Below, piece after piece: positions 51,776-61,700 of a stretch of 64,000 bases of DNA. The notes beneath the pieces are model-generated. The model ran no database searches. It had not been told where the DNA came from and saw only the letters and a list, made by a program, of their open reading frames with translations. The DNA is taken from assembly GCA_937974275.1 (NCBI GenBank), contig CALJIF010000055.1, positions 48,093 through 112,092 of the forward strand. Reading direction: 5' to 3'. The position numbers and the translations under genes were made by a program. This DNA comes from an uncultured Flavobacteriales bacterium (GTDB lineage Bacteria > Bacteroidota > Bacteroidia > Palsa-965). Every line of letters starts with the position of its first letter. Within the stretch, counting starts at the first letter, position 1.

Positions 51776-53647
51776 TTAGCTCATCAATTCAGATAGTTCC
51801 ATCCAACGCATCGACTTCGTATCAAGTTCCTTTTCTACGACAGAGAAACGTTGCGCCAAATCATTCAGTTTACCGTGGTCAGACTCGGTGGCCATAGCTT
51901 GTTCCAACTGCTTTTTCTCCGCTTCCAATTTCGGAATTTCCTTATCCAACTGTTCAAACTCAAACTTATCCTTGAATGAAATTTTCTTTTTGGCAGTAGT
52001 ATCTGTCGTTTGGGGTGTCGGCATTGCAGTAGCTTCAAGCAATGGTTTCGATTCTTCCACTTTCGCAGGTTTGGATCGTTCAGAATTTCTCCACTGTGTA
52101 TAGTTACCCGGGAAGTCACGAATGACGCCTTGTCCGTCAAATACAAAAAGATGATCCACTAACCGATCCATGAAATAACGATCGTGTGAAACAATGATGA
52201 CGCATCCCGGAAAATCACTTAAAAAATCTTCGAGCACACTTAACGTCAATAAATCAAGGTCATTTGTTGGTTCATCCAGAATCAGGAAGTTGGGATTCTT
52301 CATCAAAATCGTCAACAGAAATAATCGACGTTTTTCTCCTCCGCTTAATGTTGAAACGAAATTAAACTGTCGCGCCGGTTCGAATAAAAATCGTTGCAAC
52401 ATTTGTGATGCAGACAACTTTGATCCATCCGCCAAAGGAAAATATTCGGCAATATCCTTTACTACTTCAATCACGCGTTTGTCTTCTTCCAGCTTCATTC
52501 CGTGCTGAGAATAGTAACCGTACACTACTGTTTCTCCGGTTTGAATTTTACCGCTGTCAGCAGGTTCGTTGCCTAAAATGATATTGAGAAATGTAGATTT
52601 CCCTGTTCCGTTTTTACCTACAATTCCGATTTTCTCTCCCTTGACAAATGTGTAATCAAATCCGTCGAGAATAATTTTCTCTCCAAATTTTTTTCGCAGC
52701 TTCACCAACTCCAAAATCTTACCACCCAGGCGCGCCATCTTCACCTGCAGCTGTAAAGCTTCTTCTTTCTTACGACCTTGCGCTTTTTGAGCAACATCTT
52801 CAAATGCATCTTTACGTGCTTTCGCTTTTGTACCGCGTGCTCGGGGCATTTTTCTCACCCACTCCAATTCGCGACGGTATAAATTCTTAGCCTTCTCCAA
52901 TTCACTTTGCTGCAAATCCTCGCGTTCCGATTTCTTGTTTAAGTAATATTCAAAGTCTCCGTCGTATCGAAATACTTTTTGTTGATCAATTTCCAGAATC
53001 GCATTACAAACACTATCGAGAAAATACCGATCGTGTGTAACCAGCAACAACGTAATGTCTTCTCCGCTCAAAAAGTTTTCGAGCCACTCGATCATGTCTA
53101 AATCCAAATGGTTCGTCGGCTCATCCATGATTAGCAACTCCGGACGTTCCAGCACCACTTTCGCCAACGCCACACGTTTGATCTGTCCACCCGACAACGT
53201 TTCGGTCTGTTGTAACATGTTGTCGAAACCTAATCGTCCTAACAGCGTTTTTACCGATGCTTCAAAATTCCAGGCATTTTCCAAATCCATATTGGCGGTA
53301 GCACGTGCTAAACGATTTTCATCATTAGCCGTTAAAGCCTGTTCATACTCGTTAACGATTTGCGCTACTTTACCGGCAGAGCGCAACACCGCTTCCACAA
53401 TCGAAATACCTTGAGGTAAAACCGGATCCTGCTCCAAAAACCCAACACGCATGTCGCGACGGTATGTCACTTGCCCCGAGTCGGGCTGTTCTTTCCCGGC
53501 CAGTATATTAAATAATGTTGTTTTTCCGGAACCGTTTCGCGCTACCAACGCCACTTTATCGCCTTGCTCCAGACCAAAGGAAATATGTTGGAAGAGTACG
53601 CGTTCGCCGTACGTCTTACTCAAATTCTCAACTGATAATAAATTCAT
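51776..53647 (-). CDS. ABC-F ATPase of the Uup type
   Basis: 623 residues with two ABC domains: Walker A ARNGSGKTT and GKNGTGKST; signatures LSGGQIKRVAL and LSGGEKRRLFLL; Walker B LLIMDEPTNHLD and FLILDEPTNDLD. A C-terminal coiled coil (FEQLDKEIPKLEAEKKQLEQ to the end) is the Uup hallmark that binds DNA or ribosome. Uup acts in translation quality control and ribosome assembly. It lies 21 bp after the rhomboid gene and 6 bp before the Gre-like gene. Together with EttA at 20.6–22.3 kb the window has two ABC-F types. Confidence 0.92.
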   Translation of the reverse strand: MNLLSVENLSKTYGERVLFQHISFGLEQGDKVALVARNGSGKTTLFNILAGKEQPDSGQVTYRRDMRVGFLEQDPVLPQGISIVEAVLRSAGKVAQIVNEYEQALTANDENRLARATANMDLENAWNFEASVKTLLGRLGFDNMLQQTETLSGGQIKRVALAKVVLERPELLIMDEPTNHLDLDMIEWLENFLSGEDITLLLVTHDRYFLDSVCNAILEIDQQKVFRYDGDFEYYLNKKSEREDLQQSELEKAKNLYRRELEWVRKMPRARGTKAKARKDAFEDVAQKAQGRKKEEALQLQVKMARLGGKILELVKLRKKFGEKIILDGFDYTFVKGEKIGIVGKNGTGKSTFLNIILGNEPADSGKIQTGETVVYGYYSQHGMKLEEDKRVIEVVKDIAEYFPLADGSKLSASQMLQRFLFEPARQFNFVSTLSGGEKRRLFLLTILMKNPNFLILDEPTNDLDLLTLSVLEDFLSDFPGCVIIVSHDRYFMDRLVDHLFVFDGQGVIRDFPGNYTQWRNSERSKPAKVEESKPLLEATAMPTPQTTDTTAKKKISFKDKFEFEQLDKEIPKLEAEKKQLEQAMATESDHGKLNDLAQRFSVVEKELDTKSMRWMELSELMS

Positions 53648-53668
53648 TGCCGCTAAGTTACCGTATCT

Positions 53669-54421
53669 CTACGAACGGTCGTCGGCATCGGGCTTCTTTT
53701 CGGTGTAATCGTACAACACACGAATAACGGGCTGCTGTGTGGTTTCGGGAGCGGACTCCTTATTGCGCAGTAATGCATCTTGTTGTTCGGGTGAGAGTAA
53801 CTGCAGTTCTTCTTCGGTTAATGGCGTGTCGGTATCATCTTCCTCTTCTATAATTTCCTGCGGTCGTTGTGGTCCTTCCTTTCTGAAAACAACAGCAAGC
53901 ATTAGACCCGTTAATGCACCGTACAAATGCGCCTCCCAGGAAATTTTCGGATCAAACGGCATTACGCCCCAAACCATCGTGCCGTATAAAAAAACAACCA
54001 ACAAGGTAATTACCATTAATCGCGGATGCCTTCGGATAATGCCGCTCAAGAACAAGAACGCCGCTAATCCATAAACCACTCCGCTTGCACCAATATGGTA
54101 GGAATCGCGCGCAAAAAACCACAACAGAATTCCGTGAATAATATAAACACCGATAAATACGCGTCTGGAAACAGGACCATACATCGACGTCAATAAAAAA
54201 CCGAGTACTAACAGCGGAATAGTGTTATTTAACAGATGAACAAAATCACCGTGTAAAAAAGGCGAAAAAATAATGCCCCACAAACCCGTCACACTTCGCG
54301 GATGCATTGCCAACGATAGACCGTCTTCTTGCGCGAAACCCAAATACAGGTGCATCAACCACATCACCGTCACAAAAGTGAAGGGCAATAATTCGGAAAA
54401 CCACACACGTATTTTGTTCAT
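53669..54421 (-). CDS. Rhomboid-family intramembrane serine protease
   Basis: 250 residues with six or so helices. Catalytic Ser113 (GASGVVYG) and His165 (AHLYGALTG) form the rhomboid dyad; the HGDFVHLLNN stretch with Asn65/66 stabilises the oxyanion. The C-terminal ~70 residues are acidic and soluble with repeated Glu/Gln (EEEDDTDTPLTEEELQLL). It cleaves membrane proteins within the bilayer; substrate unknown. It is the first gene of a minus-strand run with the Uup-type gene 21 bp on, and divergent from the 184-residue protein gene. Confidence 0.93.
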   Translation of the reverse strand: MNKIRVWFSELLPFTFVTVMWLMHLYLGFAQEDGLSLAMHPRSVTGLWGIIFSPFLHGDFVHLLNNTIPLLVLGFLLTSMYGPVSRRVFIGVYIIHGILLWFFARDSYHIGASGVVYGLAAFLFLSGIIRRHPRLMVITLLVVFLYGTMVWGVMPFDPKISWEAHLYGALTGLMLAVVFRKEGPQRPQEIIEEEDDTDTPLTEEELQLLSPEQQDALLRNKESAPETTQQPVIRVLYDYTEKKPDADDRS

Positions 54422-54466
54422 GGCAGATAAAAGTCAATACCCGTGCCATACGAAAATCCTGCCCTT

Positions 54467-55021
54467 ATGTCATACGAGCTGTTTCGGCGTATATTTGTGT
54501 TGATGCTGCGATCTGTCGTTAGTCTGCTTTTAGTTTCCATCATCTTTTGGGGTGCTGCCCTGAAAGGTGTTGTCGCTTGGATTGAGTTAGAACAGCACAA
54601 AGCAGCTATGAGTGCTTTGAAACAACAGATTAAACAAGAACTCGCGCAGGAAGTTGAAATTCCGAAAAATGAATTTGAAAACCCGGGCAGCCGTTTTGTC
54701 AGAGTGAACCACAAAGAATTTACTTGGGATCATCACCTGTATGATATCATCTCCATCTCAAAAGAGAACGACGTGTACAAAATCCGATGCATTTCCGACA
54801 GCAACGAAATGGTACTGAAAAAACGATTGAAAGATTGGACGGAACAACATAACTCCGATGCGAAAACAGTTTCCAAACTATTGCAACTTGACAAATGTAA
54901 TGTCGCTGCACCAGTTAATGTGTTGCTTCCGGTTAATGAAAGTGTTGTTGTATTTGAAGATGTGCCTCAACATAAGTACAACTCGTTTCTAACTTCAGCA
55001 GGTAAACCACCACAAGTTTAG
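54467..55021 (+). CDS. Membrane-anchored protein of unknown function before a TonB receptor
   Basis: 184 residues from ATG at 54467 (a GTG at 54443 would add eight residues). One N-terminal membrane helix (about 11–33, VLMLRSVVSLLLVSIIFWG) and a periplasmic part that starts with a coiled coil (EQHKAAMSALKQQIKQEL), then NHKEFTWDHHLYDIISISKENDVYKIRCISDSNE. One Cys pair is possible. I recognise no family. The gene lies 65 bp before the TonB-dependent receptor on the same strand, so a link to that receptor's uptake is possible. Confidence 0.7.
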   Translation: MSYELFRRIFVLMLRSVVSLLLVSIIFWGAALKGVVAWIELEQHKAAMSALKQQIKQELAQEVEIPKNEFENPGSRFVRVNHKEFTWDHHLYDIISISKENDVYKIRCISDSNEMVLKKRLKDWTEQHNSDAKTVSKLLQLDKCNVAAPVNVLLPVNESVVVFEDVPQHKYNSFLTSAGKPPQV

Positions 55022-55086
55022 TGTCCGTCGTTTTTATCGTACATCATTTGATGTAGCAACGTACTACTAACTAAACTTTATTTATC

Positions 55087-57501
55087 ATGAAATTAAAAGC
55101 ATTGCTTCTCGTAATGTGGATGGCGTTATCCACATTGCATGGGCAAACTATTCAAGTGATCGATCGCACCACGCGCCAAGCGATTCCCGGAGTGGTCATA
55201 TATAACGCAACCAAGCAAAATATAACTACGAACAATAAAGGTTTTGCAGACTTAAGTCTGTTTAAAAATGACGATACGTTGCGCTTTCGTCAATACGGTT
55301 ATCAGGAAATGACAGTTGCTCGCAGCGTGTGGTCTGTTTCGCGAGTTATCGAATTGCAACCTACAGTTATTTCCAAAGGTGAAGTTGTAATTTCTGCGAA
55401 CCGCTGGGAAAACGAAAAGCAGGAAGTGCCGAACAAAATCGAGAAAATAAGTATGCGGGAAGCGCAACTTCAAAACCCGCAAACCGCAGCTGATCTTGTA
55501 GGTTCATCCGGTTATGTGTACATCCAAAAAAGTCAGATGGCCGGCGGATCGCCAATGATACGAGGCTTTGCAACAAATCGTGTAATGATTGTTGTGGACG
55601 GTGTTCGTATGAATAATGCGATTTTCCGTGGCGGCAATGTGCAAAATATCATCTCACTGGATGCAGGAGGTTTGGAAAGCGCAGAAGTTCTTTTTGGTCC
55701 GGGTGCTGTAATGTATGGTAGCGATGCGATTGGCGGAGTAATGGATTTTCAAACGCTCGCTGCAAAATTCGCAACGGATAGCGGTAATTATTTTTCTGCT
55801 AATGCCATGACGCGTTACTCTTCTGCCAACAATGAAAAAACCGGACATGTTGATTTTGTTGCGGGTTTTAAAAAATGGGCGTTCGTTACCGGATTCACCT
55901 ATTCCGATTACGATGACTTGCGCGCAGGCAGCAAAGGCGACACGTTTTATTTGCGTCCTTTTTATCAGCAAACATTCGGCTTCACCGATTCTATGGTCGT
56001 GAATAACGATCCCTCCTTACAAGTAAACAGCGGCTACAGCCAATACAATGTGGTGCAAAAAATTGCTTTCCGTCCCGACTCCAATTGGTTGTTCGATTAT
56101 GCGTTTCACTATTCACAAACATCAAACGCGCCACGTTACGATCGATTAATTGCTGATAATAACAACAATGGTGTTCTGGATTTTGCACAATGGTATTACG
56201 GTCCGCAAAAGTGGATGATGAACCGCGTAAGTATTACGCATGCCGGCGCCAACCGCTTTTACGATCACGCCCGACTTATTATTGCGCAACAGGCGTATCA
56301 AGAGAGTCGTCACGATCGTCGTTTCGGAAATAAAAAGTTGCGTCACCAAACGGAGAACGTTACTATCTATTCCGTTAATCTCGACTTGGACAAAAAGTGG
56401 AGCGAACGTTTGTCTTCGTATTACGGTGCGGAATATGTGTTTAACCGTGTTAACTCCGAAGCGTATCGTGAACATATCGAAACGGGCGTTATTGATCCAC
56501 CCATCAACACCCGCTATCCGAATGGATCAACGTGGCAATCGGTTGGTGTGTATCACAACTTGCGTTATCGTGTGAATGAAAAAAATCACATCAACTGGGG
56601 CATGCGTTACAGCCACAACATTATTCAGACGCGTTTCGATACGACGTTGTTCCCTTATCCGTATGTATCATCAACGTTAAGCAATGGTTCATTAAACGGA
56701 AGTTTAGGTTGGGTGCATGCACATTCCGAAAATTTCGAATGGTACGCCAACGTTTCTACCGGTTTTCGTGCACCGAATATTGATGACATCGGAAAAGTAT
56801 TCGACTCACAGCCCGGAACACTTGTGGTTCCCAATCCCGATTTAAAACCTGAATACGCATACAATGCCGAGTTGGGCTTCACGAAAATATTCGGGCAATG
56901 GATGAAAATGGAATTCGCAGCGTATTACACGTACCTCGATAATGCATTGGCGCGAAGAGGTTTTCAAGTGAACGGCGCCGACAGTATGTTATATGACGGT
57001 GTGATGAGTCAAATTTTTGCGATCCAAAACATCAGTTACGCACAAATTTATGGTGCACAAATTGGTTTGGATTTCTCGTTGGGTAAAGGCTTTTCGATCC
57101 GTTCTACGTTTAACTACATCGCGGGACAAGAGTTCAACACCGATAGCGCAGGATTTTATCCGCCCACGCACATTACACCATCATTCGGTGCGGTGCATTT
57201 CCGTTACGAGCGCAAAGCCTGGATGCTGGACCTGAATTCCCAATTTAATGTAGGCATGCGTTACGAAGATTTTGCATTATCGGAACGCGTAGAAAGCGTG
57301 ACTTACCTGAAAGACGCTAACGGATTGCCTTACACGCCGGGTTGGTACACGGTCAATTTTAAGGCAGGTTATTACTGGAACAAATACCTTTCCATACACG
57401 GCGGCGTAGAGAACATCTTTGATGTGTTGTATCGTCCGTATGGATCGGGTATCAGTGCACCCGGGAGAAACTTCATCATCAGTGTGCGTTTAAAAGTGTA
57501 A
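55087..57501 (+). CDS. TonB-dependent outer-membrane receptor, hemoglobin/transferrin-type
   Basis: 804 residues. Signal peptide ending LHGQ; carboxypeptidase-like N-domain (TIQVIDRTTRQAIPGVVIYN, to about 95); plug domain (about 115–230: GGSPMIRGFATNRVMIVVDGVRMNN, GPGAVMYGSDAIGGVMDF); beta-barrel to the end, closing in a typical aromatic C-terminus (NFIISVRLKV). The plug sequence resembles hemoglobin/transferrin/lactoferrin receptors, so heme, iron or another metal complex is the likely ligand. It follows the 184-residue protein gene. A short palindrome overlaps the stop, but no strong terminator follows. Confidence 0.93.
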   Translation: MKLKALLLVMWMALSTLHGQTIQVIDRTTRQAIPGVVIYNATKQNITTNNKGFADLSLFKNDDTLRFRQYGYQEMTVARSVWSVSRVIELQPTVISKGEVVISANRWENEKQEVPNKIEKISMREAQLQNPQTAADLVGSSGYVYIQKSQMAGGSPMIRGFATNRVMIVVDGVRMNNAIFRGGNVQNIISLDAGGLESAEVLFGPGAVMYGSDAIGGVMDFQTLAAKFATDSGNYFSANAMTRYSSANNEKTGHVDFVAGFKKWAFVTGFTYSDYDDLRAGSKGDTFYLRPFYQQTFGFTDSMVVNNDPSLQVNSGYSQYNVVQKIAFRPDSNWLFDYAFHYSQTSNAPRYDRLIADNNNNGVLDFAQWYYGPQKWMMNRVSITHAGANRFYDHARLIIAQQAYQESRHDRRFGNKKLRHQTENVTIYSVNLDLDKKWSERLSSYYGAEYVFNRVNSEAYREHIETGVIDPPINTRYPNGSTWQSVGVYHNLRYRVNEKNHINWGMRYSHNIIQTRFDTTLFPYPYVSSTLSNGSLNGSLGWVHAHSENFEWYANVSTGFRAPNIDDIGKVFDSQPGTLVVPNPDLKPEYAYNAELGFTKIFGQWMKMEFAAYYTYLDNALARRGFQVNGADSMLYDGVMSQIFAIQNISYAQIYGAQIGLDFSLGKGFSIRSTFNYIAGQEFNTDSAGFYPPTHITPSFGAVHFRYERKAWMLDLNSQFNVGMRYEDFALSERVESVTYLKDANGLPYTPGWYTVNFKAGYYWNKYLSIHGGVENIFDVLYRPYGSGISAPGRNFIISVRLKV

Positions 57502-57602
57502 AACCGCGGTTTTGATGAACAAAATCAACTTTAAAAGAGTAAAACATTCCACAAAAGAAATTTTAACACTTTTTTTATTCCCACGATTAAACAATTGCGT
57601 GT

Positions 57603-57717
57603 GCGGGTTGTCTTATAGGTGCAGTCAACGCAAAGAGACTGCTCAGGGGTAAACTTCATCACCCGTGTGGTGGGAGTGGTTTGGGCGAAAGGAGGTCATT
57701 GACCTCCTTTTGTTGTT
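57603..57717 (+). ncRNA. Candidate small RNA C, unclassified
   Basis: The 303-bp gap between the TonB receptor and the 73-residue gene has no convincing ORF but structured sequence: GCAGTC (57621–57626) with GACTGC (57637–57642), GGGT with ACCC around 57647–57664, and a strong terminator at 57688–57717. No promoter matches well (AACAATTG is a poor -7). Unlike A and B it lacks the shared GTTCTGTTTC block. It could be a 6S-like or other known Bacteroidota RNA. The rest of the gap holds the promoter of the next gene (CATCTTTG, near 57775–57783). Confidence 0.45.
57688..57717 (+). terminator. Terminator of small RNA candidate C
   Basis: AAAGGAGGTC / GACCTCCTTT, a perfect 10-bp stem with an ATT loop, followed by a T-rich run. 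Confidence 0.9.
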
Positions 57718-57804
57718 ATATAAATCTTAGTGGTGAGATGATACTCCCATAACACCCGCTTAATATTGCTGCCGCATCTTTGAGGGAAATAAAATGAAAA
57801 AACG

Positions 57805-58026
57805 ATGAATATGATTTCTCCGGAGCCGGCAAAAATTACGCTGAAAGACGGCTCACAAACTACCGGTTTATTACTCAATAACATCAACGATCCTTCTTCT
57901 TTCGAATCCGGTGTTCACTTTGTACCGAACTCGCGCCTGGACGAATGGTTGCAGGAATTGAATCGTGCTGCGGTGAGCATTCTCGATCCGTTACAGATCG
58001 AATCGATTGATGTATATATGAAATAA
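57805..58026 (+). CDS. Small soluble protein of unknown function
   Basis: 73 residues with no signal or membrane helix: MNMISPEPAKITLKDG, then a beta-hairpin look and a short helix near the end (LDEWLQELNRAAVSIL). The composition and codon pattern look coding and the ORF is free of overlap except for convergence with the J-domain gene 5 bp away. A CATCTTTG -7-like element lies about 25 nt upstream. No family is recognised. Confidence 0.65.
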   Translation: MNMISPEPAKITLKDGSQTTGLLLNNINDPSSFESGVHFVPNSRLDEWLQELNRAAVSILDPLQIESIDVYMK

Positions 58027-58031
58027 CGGGA

Positions 58032-58769
58032 CTATTTAATGCCCCGTTGTTTCTTGATGTTCTCGTAAGCTTCCTGCACTTTCTGAAATTCTTCTTTGGC
58101 GGCACGCTGGGCCTCTTCACCCAAATCCGCAACTTTGTCGGGATGGTATTTCACCGCCATGCGACGATACGCTTTTTTGATTTCTTCCTCCGTGGCGTTC
58201 GCACTTACTTCAAGAATTTTGTAATCGCCGTCCACATCTCGGTAATACATGGCTTTTACGGAAGCATAATCGGCATTGGAAATACCCATGTAGCCTGCCA
58301 TTTCTTCCAACAATTGCAACTCGCTGGCGTGCAGCATACCGTCGGCATTGGCGATGCCGAATAAATAATGCATCAATTGCAAACGCTGTGCTTCGGGCAT
58401 GTATTGGCGTATTTGCATACACACGTCGCGCAATGGCACATCACGATCCATCAGCTCTTTCAACACCGGCAACAACTTGGCCGCTTGTGCTTCACCAAAC
58501 TGATTGACCAGAAAGCGTTTTACATAATCCAATTCCGACTTCACGACTTTGCCGTCAGCCTTCATGATGGCTGATGTAAGCACCAATAAGCTGACTGCAA
58601 AATCGCCGCGAGCCGTTTGTGGATTGTATCCGGGCTCGGGACCGCCGGTGGAAACGGTTACTTCCGCATTATCCAGTAAACTTCCTAACGCGAATCCGGC
58701 CAGGGCGCCGATGGGTCCACCCAGCACCCAGCCTAAGCCACCGCCAATCCACTTACCAAACTTCACCAT
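58032..58769 (-). CDS. TerB-like and J-domain co-chaperone (DjlA-like)
   Basis: 245 residues. A Gly-rich hydrophobic N-terminus (GKWIGGGLGWVLGGPIGALAGFALG, a membrane-associated helix), a TerB-like helical domain (about 55–165: LLVLTSAIMKADGKVVKSEL, GIANADGMLHASELQLL), and a C-terminal J-domain (about 180–240) with the catalytic HPD (YHPDKVADLG). This is the DjlA plan: it stimulates DnaK at the membrane. It lies 3 bp downstream of the large TPR/MORN gene and is probably co-transcribed with it. Confidence 0.9.
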   Translation of the reverse strand: MVKFGKWIGGGLGWVLGGPIGALAGFALGSLLDNAEVTVSTGGPEPGYNPQTARGDFAVSLLVLTSAIMKADGKVVKSELDYVKRFLVNQFGEAQAAKLLPVLKELMDRDVPLRDVCMQIRQYMPEAQRLQLMHYLFGIANADGMLHASELQLLEEMAGYMGISNADYASVKAMYYRDVDGDYKILEVSANATEEEIKKAYRRMAVKYHPDKVADLGEEAQRAAKEEFQKVQEAYENIKKQRGIK

Positions 58770-58772
58770 AAT

Positions 58773-61700
58773 TTATTTTAACTTTTTTTCTTCGATCACT
58801 TTATCGTCGTACATCTTCAGCGTCTTTACGGGCGCACCTTTTTCGTAGTACGTCCATGTTCCGAACGCGTCGTCCAACAACCAATATTCAGTATGCTCCG
58901 GAGTGCCGTCCGCATTAAAAAATTTCTGTTCGCCTTCCAAACGGTCAGCATAATAGTTCAACTGCTTCCACAATTGTCCGTTCGGATGATACCATTTTAC
59001 TTCACCTTCCAGATCACCATATACATAGTTCTCTTCTTTGTAAATTTTTCCGTCAGGATAATAGGTAATCCACTTCCCGTGTTGTCTTCCGTTTTTAAAC
59101 GCACCTTCAACAAACTTGGAACTATCCGGAAGTACAATGCGAATGGTGACATCTTCTTGTTCCAAACTAATCTTTGCTCCTGCTTTACCTTCCGCATCAA
59201 CCGGTGCGATGTCGGTTAAATAACCGTCGCGGTAATAACGGATATACGCCAATTTGCCGGCAAGGTTGTAGTAACGCGCTTCTCCGTTGATATCATCTTC
59301 TTCGTAAGGTAATTCACGTGCAATCATTCCATTATCATGATAATACTTCTGCATTCCTTCCTGATCGCCGTAATCGTAATTTTCATCCCAGCGTAAATTG
59401 CCGTTATCATAATAACCTTTGCTGTTGCCGTGTTTTACGCCGCGTTCGTAATTCGACTCGAAATACAAATTACCGCTCATGGCATAATACTCTTTTCGCA
59501 AACCTTTCTGCTCGCCGTATTCAAATTGAGTTTCTAATGTAGGTTTGCCGTAATATGTTCCGCGATACAAGGAACCTTGCAGATACCCTTTTTCGTAATT
59601 AAATCGCATTTCATCTGTTCCTGAAGTATGCTTCGCAATGAAGGTGCCTGTTCCTTTATCGGAAACCCATTTTACGCGCACCTGACCTGTTGTATCAAAT
59701 TCGGTACGCGACCATACCATGCCTTGCTTTACTTCTACTTCTTCGCGCTTACGACCACGATGATCAAATCCAACCTGGTAACCCACTTGTTCGTCTTCTA
59801 CATAATAGTTGTGTGAAGTCATGATGCCACGTTCGTTATACGAATACCAGTTTCCTTCGCGTTCATCACCAATTAACCAACCTTCAGTTTCCAAAATGCC
59901 ATTGATATAAAACGATTTCAACAAACCACGACGAGAACCATTTTTAAAATTCAACTGACTACGAACTTTGCCATTCGGATAATACTCTTTACGTGTACCA
60001 TCCAGTTCTCCTTGGTAAAATTCCTCTTTAGTAATTCGCCATCCGCTGATAGGATGATACGTATTCCACTCGCCCGATTTTTTCCCGTTTACGTAATCAC
60101 CTTCTGCAGCACGATTACCGTTTTCGTAATATTCAGTAACTGTTGTGCGTCCGACAATGTCAAACTTACCCAACTCTTTTCCGGCTTCATTCCAGAAGGT
60201 AACTGCCACCAATGCATCAGCTTTATATTTACGTTCACTTACTTTCTTACCGCTCTTGGTGTATGTGATTTGTAAACCTTCAAGATTTCCTGCCTTGTAA
60301 TTGGTTTCTTGCGCGACAGTTCCATTCTTATAAAACTCTTTCCATAAACCTTCTTTCTTGCCTCCTGAAGCAAAACTACCTTCCATGCGGTTGCTTCCAT
60401 CGTTGTAGTAATATTTCCATTTACCGAACTCGTCACCATTGCGGTATTCACCTTCAGTAATCAACTTATTATTGTGGTCGAATTCTTTGTACGCACCGTT
60501 TCGTTTATCGCCCACAAACATGATTTCACGACGCAGCACACCAAACTTATCGTACTGCTTCAACGGCCCATCAATCTTGCCCATCTTATAAGAACCATCT
60601 ACACTTACTTTTCCATTGACGTGATACAACACAATTTGTCCGTCGGCTTTATCGGCTTTAAAACTACCCTTCTCCGTCATAATTCCGGATAGCGAATACT
60701 TCTCGTAAGGCCCGTCCAGCTTATCATTCACGTAACTGCCTTTAGTTTGAATATTTCCATTATCGTAATAGGAAATAAATTCACCTTCACGTAATCCGTT
60801 CTTATAATTTTCCTTCTCCTGAATTTGTCCGTTGTCGTGATACCAAATCCATTCCCCATCACGTTTATTCATGGCATTGAAATTTCCTTTGCCTTTCACA
60901 TGTCCGCTTCTGCTGTGGAAATAGATCCACTCACCAACAGGTTCTCCTTTATCATCCTGATGACCAACACCACCAACGATATTATTCTCATAATAAAAAA
61001 TATCGCGCTTACCGGTTTTATCTTTTAACTCTTCGTATGCCGGATGTTTCGTGCGCTCTACAATTTCTTTACCTGCCCATTTAGCAAATGCGGTAATCTT
61101 CTTCTTATTCTTTTTTACTCCTTTACGCACCGATTCGTTCTGTATACCCATTAACGTGTAATGTGCATAAGAAACCCAATGATTATTTTTTTGAATATCT
61201 ACAAAAAAGGGAACGTAATAATCCATCCACCAGTTATTGGTTCCTTCCTGATATTTTAATTTTTCAAATAACATCTGACGTTGCTTCACCATTTTCAGAT
61301 TAATCTTTGTCTTATTCTGATATGTTTCCGACAACGCTGCTTTTGATTCAATAACCTGAAGAATATCATCAAAACAACCATCTCCGCTTTCACTGCGTTC
61401 TACTTCTACATCAGGATCCACATCGTAATTTCCACCCATGATGTCTTCCAATTGAGTTACCACTTTCAATGCACGGTCGGAAGTCGGATCCACCAACAAA
61501 TAAAACTCGAAAGACAAAATTGCCGGAATTACTCTTCCCTGCTCTATCGCCGATTTACCCAACATAAAATGGCTGGAGGCATGATACGGATTAACAGTAA
61601 TAGCACTTTGAAATGCTTTTTGTGCTTCGGCATATTTTTTCATGTTGTAATACACCAGGCCTTTGTTGTAATGCAACAAGTACATGTACGGATACATGCT

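Noticed and set aside
57696..57887. 63-codon minus-strand ORF over the 73-residue gene start
   Set aside because: It runs antisense across the terminator and the start of a better plus-strand gene; no signal of its own.
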